A DNA stretch of 64,000 nucleotides, taken from positions 5,704,001-5,768,000 of the forward strand of contig CM065309.1 in assembly GCA_033032175.1 (NCBI GenBank), given 5' to 3'. Both the position numbers and the translations under genes were made by a program. Of this stretch, positions 1-14,300 are shown piece after piece (position 1 is the first letter of the stretch; each line of letters opens with the position of its first letter). Source of the stretch: Saturnia japonica. Taxonomy: Eukaryota > Arthropoda > Insecta > Lepidoptera > Saturniidae. The notes below the pieces were generated by a model. That model did not search any database. It saw nothing but the letters and a program-made list of their open reading frames with translations, and was not told the origin of the DNA.

Positions 1-1
1 C

Positions 2-1822
2 AAAGGATCACACCCGATTACATGGACACCATTACTCTTAGAAGCTTTTAACAAATGTAAATCTAGCATTGCCGAATGTGCCCTTCTAGCACATCCTGTT
101 ATGAACGCACCGCTTGCCCTCGTGACTGATGCATCGAGTTTGGCCTTGGGCGCAGTGTTGCAACAGCTAGTTGACAAGGTATGGCAACCCTTAGCTTTCT
201 TTTCGAAGAAATTGAAAAAGGCTCAGCAGTTATACAGTGCTTATGATCGTGAACTTCTCGCCATTTATGAGAGTGTCAAGCAGTTTCGCTTTATGATCGA
301 AGGCAGACATTTTGTTATTTACACCGATCATAAACCACTAACTTTCGCATTCCATCAAAATAAACAAAAATGTTCACCGAGGCAATTCAATCATTTAGAT
401 TTTGTGTCACAATTTTCAACCGACGTAAGACACATATCCGGGAAATATAATGTAACAGCTGACACCTTGTCTCGTATTGAAGTCATATCACCATCATTAG
501 ACTTGAAACACCTCGCGCTAGCTCAGAAAAGTGATGAAGAACTCAATCAACTTCTTACAGAACGATCCTCATCTTTAAAGCTCGAGAGAATGCCTATACC
601 CGGATCGAACACTACCATATGGTGCGACACAACTTCACTGAAGCCTCGTCCTTTCGTAGTCAAGGAGTTACGCCGTCAGATTTTCGATTCCATTCACTCG
701 ATGAGTCATCCTGGAGCAAAGGCTACTACGAAAATGGTGACTGAGAGATTTGTTTGGCCCTCAGTTCGCAAAGATTGCCGCTGGTGGGTTAAAACATGCG
801 AATCCTGTCAAAAATCGAAGATACACAGGCACACTTCGTCACCTATTGGCAGCTTCAATCTACCAAAGTCACGATTCAGTCACGTACACATTGACTTGAT
901 CGGTCCACTTCCATCATCGCATGATTTCAAATACTGTTTGACAGCGATTGACAGGTACACGCGCTGGCCAGAAGCTCAACCTTTACACGACATTACAGCC
1001 GAGACAGTTGCGAAATGTTTTTATGAAACTTGGATTGCTCGTTTTGGCTGTCCTGAAACTCTTACAACAGATCAGGGACGCCAGTTTACCTCTAACCTTT
1101 TCAAAGCACTTTCAGATCTCTGTGGAATTCAGCTACGCCACACAACCGCGTATCATCCTGCTGCTAATGGGATGGTAGAGAGATTCCACCGCACCTTGAA
1201 AGCAGCGATTATGGCACACGACGAGCAGAGATGGTCGGATATTCTTCCCGTAGTCCTGCTCGGCATTAGGACAGCTTGGAAAGAGGATTTACAATGCTCT
1301 GTAGCGGAGATGGTGTACGGTGAGACATTGCGCATCCCTGGTGAGTTCTTCAGTTCAAATAACAACAAACATGTACTGCAACCAACAGACTTCGTCTCAC
1401 AACTCAAGGCATACATAAAACACTTAAGACCACAAGCCGCATCTCAACATGGTACTTCCTCTACCTTCGTACATAAAGACCTAAGCACAAGCACTCACGT
1501 TTTTCTGCGCAAAGACGGACTGCGTGCAGCATTACAGCCACCATACACAGGTCCTTACCAAGTTGTAGACAGAACCGACAAGACTATCACAGTTAAATTA
1601 AACAGAGGACCAGTGACAGTCTCAATAGATCGAGTGAAACCGGCGTACATTGAATCAGAGAGCACACAATGTTCATCTTCACCTAGAAACAAAGATGATC
1701 AAAAACCGCTAAGAACAACTAGATCTGGTCGAATAATTCGGTTTCCTATCCGTTTTTCAGTTGGACTTCCAGACTCGAAGGGGGGTGGTGTGGCAGCGCA
1801 TAATAATTTTATGTATCGCTAG
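2..1822 (+). CDS. gypsy Pol polyprotein, RNase H and integrase (5'-partial)
   Basis: This is the C-terminal part of a retrotransposon polyprotein; the reading frame enters from the left edge. Residues are counted from the Met at 101. RNase H carries its acidic residues D10, E51, D76 and D121 (in TADTLSR). The integrase zinc-binding module has H199/H203 and C233/C236. The integrase core shows D265 (HIDLIG), D324 (TTDQG) and E360 (NGMVERFH), a DD35E spacing. The last ~60 residues are a basic integrase tail. No stop or frameshift interrupts about 606 codons, so the copy looks young. It would replicate through a cytoplasmic particle and integrate in the nucleus. Whether the missing 5' half is intact cannot be judged here. 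Confidence 0.9.
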   Translation, partial: KGSHPITWTPLLLEAFNKCKSSIAECALLAHPVMNAPLALVTDASSLALGAVLQQLVDKVWQPLAFFSKKLKKAQQLYSAYDRELLAIYESVKQFRFMIEGRHFVIYTDHKPLTFAFHQNKQKCSPRQFNHLDFVSQFSTDVRHISGKYNVTADTLSRIEVISPSLDLKHLALAQKSDEELNQLLTERSSSLKLERMPIPGSNTTIWCDTTSLKPRPFVVKELRRQIFDSIHSMSHPGAKATTKMVTERFVWPSVRKDCRWWVKTCESCQKSKIHRHTSSPIGSFNLPKSRFSHVHIDLIGPLPSSHDFKYCLTAIDRYTRWPEAQPLHDITAETVAKCFYETWIARFGCPETLTTDQGRQFTSNLFKALSDLCGIQLRHTTAYHPAANGMVERFHRTLKAAIMAHDEQRWSDILPVVLLGIRTAWKEDLQCSVAEMVYGETLRIPGEFFSSNNNKHVLQPTDFVSQLKAYIKHLRPQAASQHGTSSTFVHKDLSTSTHVFLRKDGLRAALQPPYTGPYQVVDRTDKTITVKLNRGPVTVSIDRVKPAYIESESTQCSSSPRNKDDQKPLRTTRSGRIIRFPIRFSVGLPDSKGGGVAAHNNFMYR

Positions 1823-2067
1823 CCATCCGCCGTCGCCTCGCCGGATGTCATCGGCGAGGAAGGCCGCGCGAGGGAGGAGTGCGAGATAACGGCACTTCGG
1901 CCGCTCGCCAACGCCCGTGCTGCCTGCCGACCGTCAGAGCTCACTAGCCTACGTGCGAGACGGACATACGTCAAGCGCTCCCGACCACAGCGATAACGAT
2001 TGTTATTTTAATGTTCACTATAATTTAAATAAACAATTATACAACAAACGTAATAATATAAATAACA
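1789..2067 (+). repeat. putative 3' LTR of the gypsy element
   Basis: The sequence starts with TGTGG directly after the polypurine tract. It is GC-rich for 180 bp, then AT-rich with an AATAAA at about 2028 that may be the polyadenylation signal. The right boundary is placed at an AACA near 2067 by the TG...CA rule only; the 5' LTR would settle it. Confidence 0.5.
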
Positions 2068-2310
2068 CATTTAAATAAAAATGCAATTTTTTGTTTTCAA
2101 TTGTTGATAATAAGTTTAGCAGATAAGAGTCAGCGCCATTAGAGGGCGAGCAGAAATTTTGAACTGTTTGGATGTTACAGTTTTTTATATGGTTATTAGC
2201 AGTCTTCTTGTTTTACATTGTCTCAGGTAATATTAAAATTTATTATACCTTATCAATTGATCAATGACATATTAATTAGTTCATTTAGTATAAGTATGTT
2301 TCCTTATTAC

Positions 2311-5300
2311 CTGTAGCGTGTACCAGAAGCCAAACACAAGATTGGAGCGGGTCTCATGCAATGGATAGTGACCAGGTGCAGCCTGAGCAGCCAGTAGCAA
2401 TTCTAGCAATTGTCGAGCGCCGCGAATGTGTTCAGTGGTCTTGCCCTCTTTACTTCCAGCAGTGCTCTCTGGGTTTTCGATCACTTCAACTATAATGCCC
2501 GTGTATGCGTCAGCCAGAGTCACGCAACAAGTTATTAGTGCTGCTAGGAGTTCCTGAAGAATTACTGTTTTTTTAAGAAATAGCAAACTAATTAACTAGG
2601 TTATTAGTTGTCTATCATAAAGCAATAAGCAATTACCTCGATAAGTTTTTGTAAACACATTTTTTTCAAGCTATAAAACCTTTACACTTTTTACTATTCA
2701 TTTCACCCCTCAAGGGTTCAATATTTCGTCGTTTACTTTAACATTTAAAAAGTCTAAGAAACTTAGATAAAACTACACATAAATAAATCTACTTCAGGAA
2801 CGATAGCTAAACATGGATATATTTTCTAAGTGAAACTGCTTTACCTTTACTGAAATATGGCGTACCTTTTCTATCAATTTGTGGATTTAAGAGATTATTC
2901 TACATCAAAAAAGATATTAAAAAAAATTACTTTCATAATTTTACGAAAACGTTATCATAGAGAAAAAAAAAATATTTCGAGAAAAATTGCCTGTTTCAAA
3001 CGGTTGATATTAAGATTATGAGTTGTTATTTTTTCCGAATAAAGTCTTTATATGGTTTATGATGTGACCATATTTCATTCAAATAGGTCAAGCCGTTTTT
3101 GAGAAAAAATATTTTTTTCTGATTTTCTTTCATTTATTCAAAAACCAAAGTAGATAAAGATTTGAAACTTGCTGGATCAACATATCTTATTAGTACCAAC
3201 ATACCCTTAAATGATGATACAGATATCTTTATGGGGCCGATTCAGTATGCTTATCGCCCTATGGCCTTTAAGGCTGGGCTTTTATTATTATTTTTAAATA
3301 TTTTTTAGTCGACAATATATAAAGATAGCATAAGACTTCGTTCGGGGCACTATCCGTCGGAAAGATTTGCGTATCTCATGCGAAAAACAGAGTCACCCAA
3401 CTGTAGTGTGTGTGGAAGGATCGATCATCATCATCATTTACTGGCAGAGTGTGAAAAAATAGGATTGAAAGGGAGTCGCTGATGAATAATTAGATAAATA
3501 TTAAGGATATTTTTAAATATTAAAATTACTAACAAAATCTTTTCAATCTACATTTCTACGATACATGTCGTTGTTTGGTATTTTTGGCAATCAAGATTTA
3601 TATTAAATTACACTAACCAGACATACTATAAACCGTATAGTATAAAGCGTAGGTACACTGGAAAATAATGGTTTATAAAAATAAAGTTATTAAATAAACT
3701 TAGCTTTTCGTAAAGGATTGCAAAACTCAACATTTTGTAATGTATAAGTACCCAAAGTTCGCCGGGTATATTTTTGGTCCCATGTAAGTAATAGGGGGCG
3801 AGCTTATTGCAATTAATCGGGCACAAAGCCAATTTTCGAGCTGCTATTGAGAATTTCATAGAAAACCCCAATAACACTTTTCTCGACCTAGGAATCGAAC
3901 CCAGGAGCCGAGTCTTTATGTATTTTAGAAAATATTGGTATGATTGTTAAACTGTGATATGGATTGACATTTAAAATTATTTTAGTTGGGTATTATCAAA
4001 GCTTAAACGAGGCGAGGTGAGGTTTTTATTAATAGTTGCTGTTTTTCATACACGAAATATACTACGTGGACGAAGTCGCGGGCACAGCTAGTAAGGAATA
4101 AATATTAAACAATAATAATTTAAAAAAAATGAAAAATAATAAAAACTATGTTGCAGATGAGAGTGGAAACAACCACAATCGATTACGTGTTTCGCCCCTC
4201 AACGAGAAATTCTCAAATCGATGTTGACTCCTGCGAATCTGTTTTAAGGCGAAAGTAGCAAAGAAAATTCTGATAAATCAATTACGATGGATTTCCGAAA
4301 AGTGACGCCTACGTCAAGCAAATATATTCATAAGTGCCTTCTTAGGGCCTAAATTGAACAAACAATTTTTTGATTTTGATTTTTAAAATAATAATATCAT
4401 TTGGTGAATCCATACTTCGTTAATAGAGTTGGGCACATCGTCTCGCTCCATAATGGATGCGGTGAGTGCCGTGACGTGTGAGAGCAGCTCTAGGGCAGCG
4501 CTGGGGTACCGTGAGGGGTCCGGCCCTCCGCCCGCCGCCCGTACTGCCGACAGACACGCCTCGCAAGCATCTAGCGCAACATCACTAACTGCTTCGTTCC
4601 ATCTGTGAATATTTAATAAATTCTTTAAAAAATGTAGTGTATGTTTATAAGAAATATGCAGTTCCCCTGATGTTAAATGGTCACTGCTGCTTGGATATCT
4701 ATAATCAAACTCAAATAGTACTGCAGTTGTAACTGAAGTCAGTTACGGTTGATTTGATCGCCTCGCATGACAGTTTGATTAGTAATAAATTTGTAATAAT
4801 ATTATGGTTTCTTATCTTTATACATCTGAATATTTATAACTTCATTGAATTATTGTCACTTTAGAAATTATAGATATAGAATCAAGTAGATAAAAAATAT
4901 TATGACAATAAAAGTTAAAAAAAATATATCGAGATTTTGTAGAAGTCTACCATTGTGGCATAACTTGAACAAATAACATTCTTTCTACTCTGAAACAAAA
5001 ATTTAAAACAATTTTTGAAATTGATTTCGCACCACGTGTGATAGTCGCACCCTACTGGATTGCTGGATCGCTGTCCAGATCAACTCTTAGAAGAACCAGA
5101 AACTGCGCTACCAAGAGGCGGAGCTGAGCTACCAAGAGTTGGAGCCTGGAGCTGTGAGGCGTCAAGACTGGAGGAGGGTTGCGGCGGACACAAAGGTGCC
5201 CAGAAATAAAAGTTCTCTAGAGGAGCTGCCTGGTGAAGAAAGGAGAGAAGTATCTACTTTATTCATAAGCAGAAAAGTATTCTTCATAAATTAAGTTGTA

Positions 5301-8300
5301 AATTTTGGATTTAAAATTTTAGTAAAATAGTAAAAGAAAAACCACTTGTAAAATATTTAGTCCACTTGTATATTTGTACTTTAATAAAATAATTTCTCAG
5401 GATTTTATACTCGTGTTTATGAACTTAGAATAATTTTACTAAACTTTGGTTGTTACGGAGAACTATGCACAAGATTTCTTAAAATTGCGATTTCGTTAAA
5501 CTTGTAAAATATTCGGTAATTATTCTAGTAGATTTTAGTTGTGTTGTAGACTTATAACTTCATAGTGTACTAGTTATACCAATTCGTAAAAAAAGAAAAT
5601 AAAAATAATGATGGAGATTTTAATCAATAAGTTAGAAGATATAGTTAGCCGGATCAATAAAGCTATGCTAATTTTAAAAAATCTCCCAAGGACAGAATCA
5701 TCGGCCTTAAGTGAAAATCAGACTTGAGAATTTAAATAAATTATGGGATCAGTTAGCGCATGATCTCAATAAATTGTATGAAGAATATGAACCAGCTAAA
5801 ATAAAGCAAAGTCAATATGTGGAAAAATATGTTTATGAATCAGCTGAAGAGGCATATCTATACAATTAATAAAATATAAGTGTCTGTTTGTAATGTCAAA
5901 ATAACAGCTTTTTACTAAGTGCATATGAAAGTATACACGATACCTATAACAAAACACCTGTGGGTAACCTTTGAAAAGGGAGGATACTCCGACCATACGG
6001 GTGTTATGTATGGCGGGCAGCTGCCTAACGATTGTTGTCGGGTTCTTGTATATATACTCAATTGTTGAGTTAATTTCAATATCGCGATATAGGATACGTC
6101 GTATGTGGCTCGATAGATGTCGCTATGTAGGATGCGTCAGTTGTGACGAGAGATGTCGCTACACACCCATTTTAATTTTTTTTGTCTGTCTGTTTGTTCC
6201 GGGTAATCTCCGAAACGGTTGGACCAATTTTGACGGGACTTTCACTGGTAGATAGCTGAATTTATAGGGAGTAACTTAGGTTACTATTATTTTAGAAAAA
6301 TAATTAGGGTTCCGTACAAATAAAAAACTGGCCATGGTGAATCAATAAGGGCGCTTAAATGGCATACGCTGAGTAAACCATAAGAGATATACCAAATTAA
6401 TGTAGTATATAATTGTAGACATTAAAAAGACACAAAAACGTCACGGAGAGTATATTATGTCTATCTTCTAAGGATCACCCATAATAAAATATTTTAATTT
6501 TTTAAATAACTGGGAGTGGGTGCTGCATCGACGGCACTTTGTAGTTCACGCTAGCGCAGCCGCCGGCACAGCTAGTAGGAATAATAACAATGCATTATAT
6601 TTATGCTGTTAATAAACATAACGTTACCAGAAAAAAATGAGCCATTGTGAAATGTACACTACTATTTATTATAACTATTAAATTTAACGTTAATCTGCCA
6701 ATCTTTACTATTTGAAAGATTACTCACACTAAAAATACCTACAAAAAAGTTAAGGAACAACCACAATAAGCATTTTTGTCATTAAAATAGGTGGGAGCGG
6801 GGAGCAAGATTCGCGCGAGCATTCTGTAGTTCACGTGAGCGAAGACACAGGCATAGCTAGTATCACATATAAAGGCGAGCTCGAAACTGTTATAGAATAA
6901 TGTTATATGTACAACAGCAAATTCTAAACAGTGTCAAGTTAAATTGCCAAAAGTAGTAATTCCAATATTTTCAGGGAAATACACTGATTGGATAACCTTT
7001 CGAGATTTATTTTTATCACTTATTCATAACAATGAGAGTTTAGACAATGTACAGCGAATGCAATATTTAAAAGGGTATTTGTCTGAAAAAGCAGAGCAGT
7101 TAGTTAGACAAATACCTAATGCAGACTTAATTACAATCGTTGTTGGGATCAGTTGAATTCGCGATATAACAACAAAAGATACTTATCTCATTACTTGTTA
7201 AAAAGGTCATTAAGCCAATGGAATCTTAATACGGAAAGGGCTTCCGGTATAAAATAAATAATTGATAATACCAACGATTGTCCAAGCTCTCTCTCCAATC
7301 TCGGTATTAATATTGTATCATGGGACATCTTTGTTATCCATTTAATAATAGCCTTCAAATTAGATCCGAAGTCCCGAAAACAATGGGAATATTATGTAAC
7401 TACAAGTAATTCGTTGGAGCAACTAGGTACCTACATTTAAGCAGTTTACGGAATTTTTAACTAATCGTTATAGAGCCTTGGAATTTTTAGATTGTAAAAT
7501 AAATTCCGGAACTGGTAGTCAAGGTTAAAGCATAAGCAAATTAAATGTCCTATACACTACTAGGATTCAATGTCCATTTTGTGAGGAGTTACATAAATTG
7601 AGCTACTGTAAACAATTTGCAAAAATCGATGATGACGCTCGTCGTAATTTTGTCGTTGATCTGCTACACCCGCATAATGGTTCTTCTTCTACTAATTTAG
7701 ACTGAAATACTCATATGAACTACGTATCATTGGTAGATAACGAAAATACAACAATCGAGGAAAAGAACTTTGTAACAGAGAACCCTATCAATCAACCACA
7801 GGAGGCCGATCTACCATTTGTAACTTATTTGTCAGGAAAATCTAATATGATTTTATTACCCACAGCTCTTATTAGGGCCGAGTCGAAAGTAGGTACTCAC
7901 CACGTGGTTAGGGCGTTGATTGATCAAGGTTCGCAAGTTTCTTTGGTAACTGAAGCTATGGTGCAATTTTTGGGTTTAAAGAAAATTTCGTCTACGCATA
8001 TCATTAAAGGTATTGGAGGGGATAAAATATTAACATCAAAATCAATGGTCGTCATAAATGTTAAATCGAGAATAGATCCTGTTGATGCGTGTTAATTATA
8101 AGGCTTTCAATATTTCCCGCTAAACCTACCACCTCATAACCCCTCCCCACCCCCTACACCCCGCTCGCAAACAGTCCGTCTCGGAACGCAAGCGCATCGC
8201 TACTAATAATTAAGGCTTCTTTCGAGCTACACCAGATCCAGAGTTTAATATTTAAGTAAAGGCTTAAGTATTAAACTCTATAACAACGCTTCTCCCGGTT

Positions 8301-11300
8301 ACGAAAGTAACTGCGGTAAAATGGTTAGATCTTCCTGAACAAAATTTAGCAGATCCAGAATACCATACGCCTAATGACATTTATGCTTTATTTGGGGCTG
8401 ATGTTTACGGACAGATCATACAAGAAGGTTTAAAAAGAAGTATCGATGGTTCTGTGGTAGCTCAGTGTTCTAAATTTGGATGGATATTGTCTGGAATAGT
8501 TAATACAACAGAGTGTGCTTTCTCGAACTTCGTTGTAATGCATAATTTTGGGTGTTAAAGCCTGAGTACAACAATCAGAAGATGCTATTGTCAGAAGAAG
8601 AAGAAACACGGTGTGAAGAATTATTTTCGTCAACAACTAAACGAGATCCAGAGGGCAAGTATGTTGTTCAGCTTCCGTTCCACGACAATAATTATATATG
8701 CCAATTAAACGATTTTGAAGAAAATTCCGAAAGAATATTGAATTTATTACATTATAAACTGAACAAAAAGTTGGATCTCAAAGAAAAATATAAAGAAGAT
8801 ATTAACAAATATTTACAAATAGGTCATATGGCAAAATTTACCATATAAAGACAAAAACAAAAAGAAATCAATATACACATCTCACCATGCAATTGTCAGG
8901 AGTGATAAAGACAAAACAAGGATGCGGATGGTGTTCGATGCGTCCTGCAAAGTAAAAAAGGGATATTCATTAAATGATAAATTAATATTTAGGCCAAGAT
9001 TGCAACTGGAACTTCCTCACTTACTAATAATGCGTTGGAGAAGACATCCCATATTTCTAGCGGCTGATATTATTGAAACAATCTGGCAGGTAAAGGTGTC
9101 AAAGATTATCGACTATAAGAAAATACGATGGAAGGAAGAACCAGAAGACGAAGTAGCATCTTATAGCATGCTAGGGGACACTTTCGCCACTGCTTCTTAT
9201 TTGGCGGAGAAGACCCACCAACAGGTTGCATATGAGGATGGACGAGATTATCTAGCAGCAGTAGAGCGAAAGATAAGCGACTTTTATATGTATGATCTTT
9301 TAACTGGATGGAGTACTATGGAAAAGAGAATAATAATTTATAACGAGATTAGTTCATTATTAAGTAAAGCCAGTATTATTTTACAAAAATGGGTGTGCAA
9401 GAATGATAACTTACAAAATGAAGTAAAGGAAATAAATAATAACCAAAAGGATAAAGGAGACTGACTCCAGTTTAAGGAAGAGGTCGTTGTTAAATTGTTA
9501 GAAGTAACCTGGAATCAACCTACCTGGCTGGAACTAAAAGAAAAAATATTTCTCACATGATAAACTATACGATCCATTTAGACGAGTGACATTCTGTATA
9601 ACTGCAAAAATATTTATTGAAATTTTTTATGGATAGCTGGGTTAGATTGGGATAAAGGTAACTAGTAAAATTTTAAAGGAATGCAATACTTACCTTGATG
9701 AAATAATATTTTGGTCACAAGTAAGAGACTTCGTTGGTGTGAAACAAAACTTGAGGACGTACTTGCTGAACTGCATGGTTTTTTCGATGCTTTTAAAGGT
9801 GCATATGTGACTGTAGTTTATTTCTGAGTCATTGATACTAAAGGTCGTATACGTGTTACTATGATACACGTATCTATTCACTGTTTAGAACTATGGGCAG
9901 TGTTGTTGCTTACCAAACTTTTGGTTGAAGTATTTACAGGGAAGGGAATAGATATCGCAAACGTTAAAGCTTGTAATAAGTCTGTATGGACTCTATACAA
10001 CATGAACTTTTTTATGTTTTAACGACCTTTTTATTATATCTTTCCCGCGAGAGTGAAAAAGAATATGAAATGTCTTTGAAATTGACTTGTGCCTTTTTTG
10101 CAGTATCATTGACTAGGAACGTGTCATTATAATCTAGATTATTATTAAATAAAGTATTCCAAACTGGTGACCACGACGTTGGAAAGATATCGAGCAATGA
10201 ACAAAGTGACAAATTGTAGCACACTTCACAAGACTTGCAAATAATTCAACATGAAGTGTTCAAAGTTGGAATCAAAATTCCACCGTTCTGGCCGGAGGAG
10301 CCACAGATATGGTTTGCTCAAGTAGAAGCGCAGTTTATCATCTCTGGCATAACTAGTGACACTACCAAATTTAATTATGTAATTGGCCAATTAGACTATA
10401 AGTTTGCTAGAGAAATTAAAGATATTATTATTAATCTACCTGAATCCAATCAATATGAAATATTGAAAACTGAATTAATCAACAGGCTAAGTGATTCTCA
10501 TGATACGAAAGTCAGGCAGTTACTTCTTCATGAGGCACTTGGAAACCGCAAGCCATCTCACTTTCTGAGACATTTACAGGGAATGACAGGATCTAAAATA
10601 CCAGAAGTTTTTCTGAAAACAATTTGGACTAACAGACTGCCTTGCAATGTACTAACAATACTTGCAGCCCAGCTCACAGCTTCGTTAGAAACCCTAGCAG
10701 ATCTTGCAGACCGCATACAAGACGTTACCTCGAGGGAACACCAAGTTGCTTCTACTAGTCAAGAAAGTAGACTAGACTATATTTTGAAAGAAGTGGCATC
10801 ATTACGTGAGCAAGTTCAACAATTGTCGCTACAGCAGAGCCGGAGTTCACGTTTACGTATTACAAATGTATCTCGTTCTCAATCTCCGGCAAAACGAACG
10901 GATTCTAATTATCGCAGATTCCCAGTATGCTGGTATCTTATGAAATTTGGTAAAAAAGCAATGCATTGCTCGAAACCTTGAGACTATCAAATGGAAAACT
11001 TCAAAGGCAGTCAGTAATAGCGACAAATGATTGCCCAAATACTACTGGTCGCCTTTTCATCACCGACCGCACATCGAAGATCCAAATTTTTAGTGAACAC
11101 CGGTAGCGATCTTTGCTTTTATTCTCGGTTTTTGCTTAAAGAGAAACGTCACAAAACAGAGTGTCAATTTCGAGCAGCTAATGGTTCTATTAGTGACACA
11201 TATGGTTATTTCAACCATAAATTAGATTTCGGACTACGTCGATGTTTCACTTGGCTTTTTGATGTGGCAGACGTTACCAAAGCTATAATTGGCGTGTATT

Positions 11301-14300
11301 TTTTAGCTCACTACAAATTAGTTGTAGATTGTCGCAATAAGAAATTGTTAGATAATATTACTTCGTTGGCAACTGCAGCTTCACTAGTTTATGATACTTC
11401 AAACATATATTATATTAAAATTCCCTTAGACAAATACATGACTTTACTCAGAACATCACGGGTTGCAAAATATTTAGAACAATAGATTTAGTTAAAACTA
11501 ACAATCAAATACTTGTCAGTGAAGAAGATATTCCAAAAACAGGAATAACAACTCCACTTGGGTTATTTGAATTCCCGTTAAAATTTATGACTTTCGGTCT
11601 TCGAAATGCTGGGCAAACGTTTCAAAGATTCTTTGATGAGCTTACTAAAGGTTTAGACTTCTGTTTTACATATCTTGATGATTTTTTAATTTTATACAAA
11701 AATGAGACCCTACATAAACACCATTTACGACAAACCCCATTTACGAACTTTTTTATGTTTTAACAACCTTTTCAAATTACAGTTTTAATAAACTACAATT
11801 TTTATAAGCTTTAGGGCTCCTTTAGACGACGCCGCGAACGCGCTGCTGCCGCGTAGCCACCGCTCCGCCTCCACGCCGCTGCTGCTCCGCCGCCGCCTCA
11901 TGATTGCTAAATCACTGTACCTTTTTCGTAATACATTGCTAGCCACGACTCTTATTTCGTAGATCTTTAAAAAGTGTATGGAATCCACCATGTTGTTCAC
12001 TTTGCAACTAAATAGGATGAACCCATAAGCGTATTAGCGTAGCCCATTTCTTTACATATAGTATGCAAGCACTACCTTCTTTTTTTAGTTAAATTCATCA
12101 TATTCATTATGCCTACAAGTACGTTGTTCTTGGCTAGCTATGTATTACTAAAAATGTACAGTGATAAACAAATGAAGCGGCGGCGGCGCGAGTACACTGT
12201 ATAGCGCGGCGGAGGCGTGGCGAAGGCGCGGTAGCGGAGCGGCGGCGGTGCCGTCTACACAAGCCATTACGCAATTTTCTGGCGTATACGAGAACAAAGC
12301 CGCGGACATAGCTAGTATTAAATATATTGTTTTTTTTTTTAAGTAAACCAGAAATTCAACATTACTAACGTGTAGAGTAAATGTACAGCAGTGAGGAGAG
12401 CACGACATAGCGGTATGCGGTCAGGCAGCGTGACTACAGAATTAGGAGAATCTTCACCCCTCATTGACAGCCAGCTACAGGCGCACGTCGCTGCCGAGAT
12501 CCATGACTGTATCAGCGCCTCTGGGGGAGGCTCTTTGTACTCACTGAAATTTCTTTTTATTTACCTTATGCACACAACCTTATGAAAAAATGTTTCTGGA
12601 TTAAAAGTGGGTATCGCTTTTATAATACTGTATTTATTATTTAGCCCCACAGAAAAGTGTAATGATATGTGATTTAGATTTTCATATATTAATTTGTAAA
12701 CAAATGAACTGCTGCTAAGTACATCACTTTATGTACTGGTTGTGTACTTTGTTAGAAATATTCAAGTAAGCGTCAATAACAACTGTACAAAGTTTCAACT
12801 TAATTAAATGAATGATGTGTTAATATTCATTTTCACAGATAGAATGTAAGTTAAGTACACCGTAAGTGTTGTTTGTCTCTATATTTCAGCAGCCTAACCT
12901 GAAAAACCAAAATTTTATATTTGACTAGCTGTGCCCCACGGTTTCACCCGCATATAATTTAGAAGAAATCACTGATTGATGATTTATAATACTTCAATAA
13001 AGACAATATTTTTATCGGTCGGCCAGATGGTCACATCGCGGCATCGCACGGCTCATTCGCACCACTAACTACTATAGACATGGACCCGAGCCGAGTGTTG
13101 AATTATTTAAATTTTGTATTATCTCTCAAACTATGCATCCAAATAACATGCTGTAAAAGACGAAGCTTAAAGAGGTTTATGCACTTTTAGGACAAGGCCT
13201 CATAGGGATGTAGAGTTCTAAATTTCAAATGATATTTAAGGACTAGAGAACATTTTGGTTATAAATTATACGAATCATGCCATATTAAAAAAAAAACATG
13301 TAAAATCTATACTAATACTAATAATATACAAAGTGGAAAAGTTTTTTGTTTGTTTAAACACGCTAATCTCTGGAACTACCAGTCGGATTCGAAAAGTTAT
13401 TTTTTTGTACGATAGCCAAACTCTCGAGGAATAAATAGTATAGGCTATATATAATATAAGCTTTGACTAGGACTCTCAGATATCCTAAAATATTGATTTT
13501 TGTTACGTAAGTCGGAATTCGAAGCCCTCCCGAACTGCTTTATCCGCGTGCGCTGGTGTAATCGTTAATGATACGGAAATAAAATGTTCTACAATAGTAT
13601 TGGTCCTTAGTATATCTAAAAAAAGGAAGCGATAGCATATGCCTATCTCTTATACATAAGTCACAATAAGGTATTTTGTGACAAAGAGCTGTTGAAAATT
13701 AAAAAGTGATTTATAAGCATTATTTTTAGACATGGCATGTTAATCCTTACGAACAAAAGTTTTGTACTTACAGGAAGAACAATTATGATAGACTACATGG
13801 GTGCGTCGGCGGCGCGATGTTTGTTGGAAAAAATTAACACGAGTGAAACCGTGGGGCACAACTAGTTTAAATATAAAGTGACTCTCCTATGACTGAGTTA
13901 ACACTGGTAGAATTCGTATGTATAAGACGCCATTTACACAAATTCAAACAAATGATGTGTGTTGCAATATAAAAAATAGGCAATAAAAGCGGAAACATAC
14001 TTTTAAAGTAACATACACAAACACGGATAGAAAAGAACAAAACTATGCTATAAGCCAAGATAGCAGATGAGCAAGACGTCTCGTTGGGTGTTAATAATGT
14101 GTTTCTGGCTCAACACGCGTCACTTCGCGTCGACTAGCGTGGCGTTCTCAAAGTATGTTTCTGCCTTATAGGTTACTAATAAATTGATTAAATCAAAATA
14201 ATAAAATAGAAATATAATTTATAACATTAAAATGTTTCAAAAGGAATAAGCATTGTTTACATGCAAATTAATAATGTTGAACTTGTTATCATAAATCAGT

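Larger units (their letters stand above)
1..2067 (+). mobile_element. Ty3/gypsy LTR retrotransposon, 3' half
   Basis: The window opens inside the pol gene of a gypsy-type element. RNase H and integrase are followed by a polypurine tract at 1778-1788 (AAGGGGGGTGG) and then by TG at 1789, the expected start of the 3' LTR. The frame is open from base 2 to the stop at 1820-1822, so the pol stop lies just inside the LTR. The 5' LTR, gag and reverse transcriptase are outside the window. The element sits in the importin-13 intron after exon 6, on the opposite strand to that gene. The right end near 2067 is a guess, because the other LTR is not available for comparison. Confidence 0.85.
2554..4415. 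other. importin-13 intron 5, AT-rich with decayed repeats
   Basis: There are no exons here on either strand. It holds a LINE zinc-knuckle fragment (3309-3482), a SINE remnant (3715-3915) and the end of another repeat at 4066-4095 (GGGCACAGCTAGTA). The remainder is AT-rich with no recognisable structure. Confidence 0.6.

Noticed and set aside
3885..3915. possible tRNA gene (GGTTCGATTCC on the minus strand)
   Set aside because: Only a T-arm-like B box is present. There is no acceptor stem, A box or anticodon arm at the right distance, and the flanking sequence fits a SINE.
6944..9464. possible endogenous virus (retroviral envelope)
   Set aside because: The motifs are gag, protease and RT of BEL/Pao order. 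No envelope-like frame is present here or beside any gypsy copy.
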